Source: Salipaludibacillus agaradhaerens
GTDB lineage: Bacteria; Bacillota; Bacilli; Bacillales; Salisediminibacteriaceae
Assembly (NCBI RefSeq): GCF_002019735.1
Contig: NZ_KV917378.1
Span: 3,932,869 to 3,996,868 of the forward strand
Reading direction: 5' to 3'
Length of the DNA stretch: 64,000 nt
In this document: positions 63,813 to 64,000 of the stretch, piece after piece
Position numbering within the stretch: position 1 is the stretch's first letter
How the letters are laid out: every line of letters starts with the position of its first letter
The notes under the pieces: generated by a model
Told to the model about the DNA's origin: nothing
What the model saw: the letters and a program-made list of their open reading frames with translations, nothing else
Database searches by the model: none
Program-made: the position numbers and the translations under genes

Positions 63813-64000
63813 ATGCCAAAGGTAACATTTAAAGAACAGCCTGTAACACTTGTAGGAGATGACATTTCAGTAGGAGACAAGGCACCAGATTTCACCGTTT
63901 TAGCTACCGATTTATCTGAAATAACATTATCTGATTCGAAAGGTAAGATTAGATTAATTAGTGTTGTTCCTTCTATCGATACAGGTGTTTGTGACCAGCA
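63813..64000 (+). CDS. tpx: Thiol peroxidase, 3' part outside the window
   Basis: The first 62 codons of a Tpx-type peroxiredoxin. [15 protein letters not shown] is typical, and the peroxidatic Cys occurs in DTGVCDQ at the window edge. It reduces hydrogen and organic peroxides with thioredoxin. TAGGAGG precedes the ATG. ytgI (tpx) follows ytfJ in B. subtilis as well. Confidence 0.95.
   Translation, partial: MPKVTFKEQPVTLVGDDISVGDKAPDFTVLATDLSEITLSDSKGKIRLISVVPSIDTGVCDQ

Overview
This window is a low-GC Gram-positive (Bacillota, family Bacillaceae) chromosome segment. Gene order follows the ytlP-to-ytgI stretch of the Bacillus subtilis chromosome closely, so nearly all of it is conserved backbone. 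Three things point to an alkaliphile close to Salipaludibacillus (formerly Bacillus) agaradhaerens: the catalytic part of the GH5 endoglucanase at 44777-46165 matches the Cel5A enzyme of that species as I remember it, including a 26-residue offset that places the two catalytic glutamates at mature positions 139 and 228; the flagellar stator genes are of the MotPS (sodium) type; and the secreted or external parts of several proteins are very acidic. The species call is inference from sequence memory, not from a search.

Layout. 1-5668: RNA 2H phosphoesterase (cut by the window edge), YtlQ-like protein, YtmP-type kinase, two small minus-strand genes, trmB and the YtnP lactonase. 5669-9234: an accessory patch with a composite inverted-repeat element and a Vpr-like secreted subtilase. 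9235-17513: ytzB, M42 aminopeptidase, a DUF84 protein, ytoQ, a PTS-EIIC-like membrane protein, ytpP, ytpQ and sftA. 17700-24552: nicotinate phosphoribosyltransferase, an unknown protein, murC, an M29 aminopeptidase and ytxGHJ. 24863-32237: an FtsA-like protein with a repeated C-terminal module, aroG, ccpA and motPS. 32574-40000: a small membrane protein, mtnN, acuCBA (without acsA beside it) and a class A penicillin-binding protein. 40440-47310: T-box-controlled tyrS, a DUF1906 protein, a YolD-like gene with a LexA-type box, cel5A and rpsD. 47500-57907: diguanylate cyclase, fRMsr, refZ, hisJ, ezrA, a membrane-anchored acidic protein, the cysteine desulfurase/thiI pair and an alpha/beta SASP. 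58040-64000: amidohydrolase, NAD kinase, sppA, yteJ, ytfI, ytfJ and the start of tpx.

Functionally the window is housekeeping: cell wall and division (murC, the PBP, ezrA, refZ, sftA and perhaps the FtsA-like protein), tRNA modification and charging (trmB, thiI with its desulfurase, tyrS), carbon control (ccpA, acuABC), motility (motPS), redox (ytpP, ytxJ, fRMsr, tpx) and sporulation (SASP, ytfJ, refZ). The most notable unexplained structures are a dispersed intergenic repeat of about 115-165 bp present in at least six recognisable copies plus one fragment, which twice reaches or includes the stop codon of the convergent gene; the FtsA-like protein whose C-terminal 290 residues are four to five copies of one small module; and a recently duplicated carbohydrate-binding module in Cel5A. 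I see no CRISPR array, prophage, transposase, rRNA or tRNA gene.
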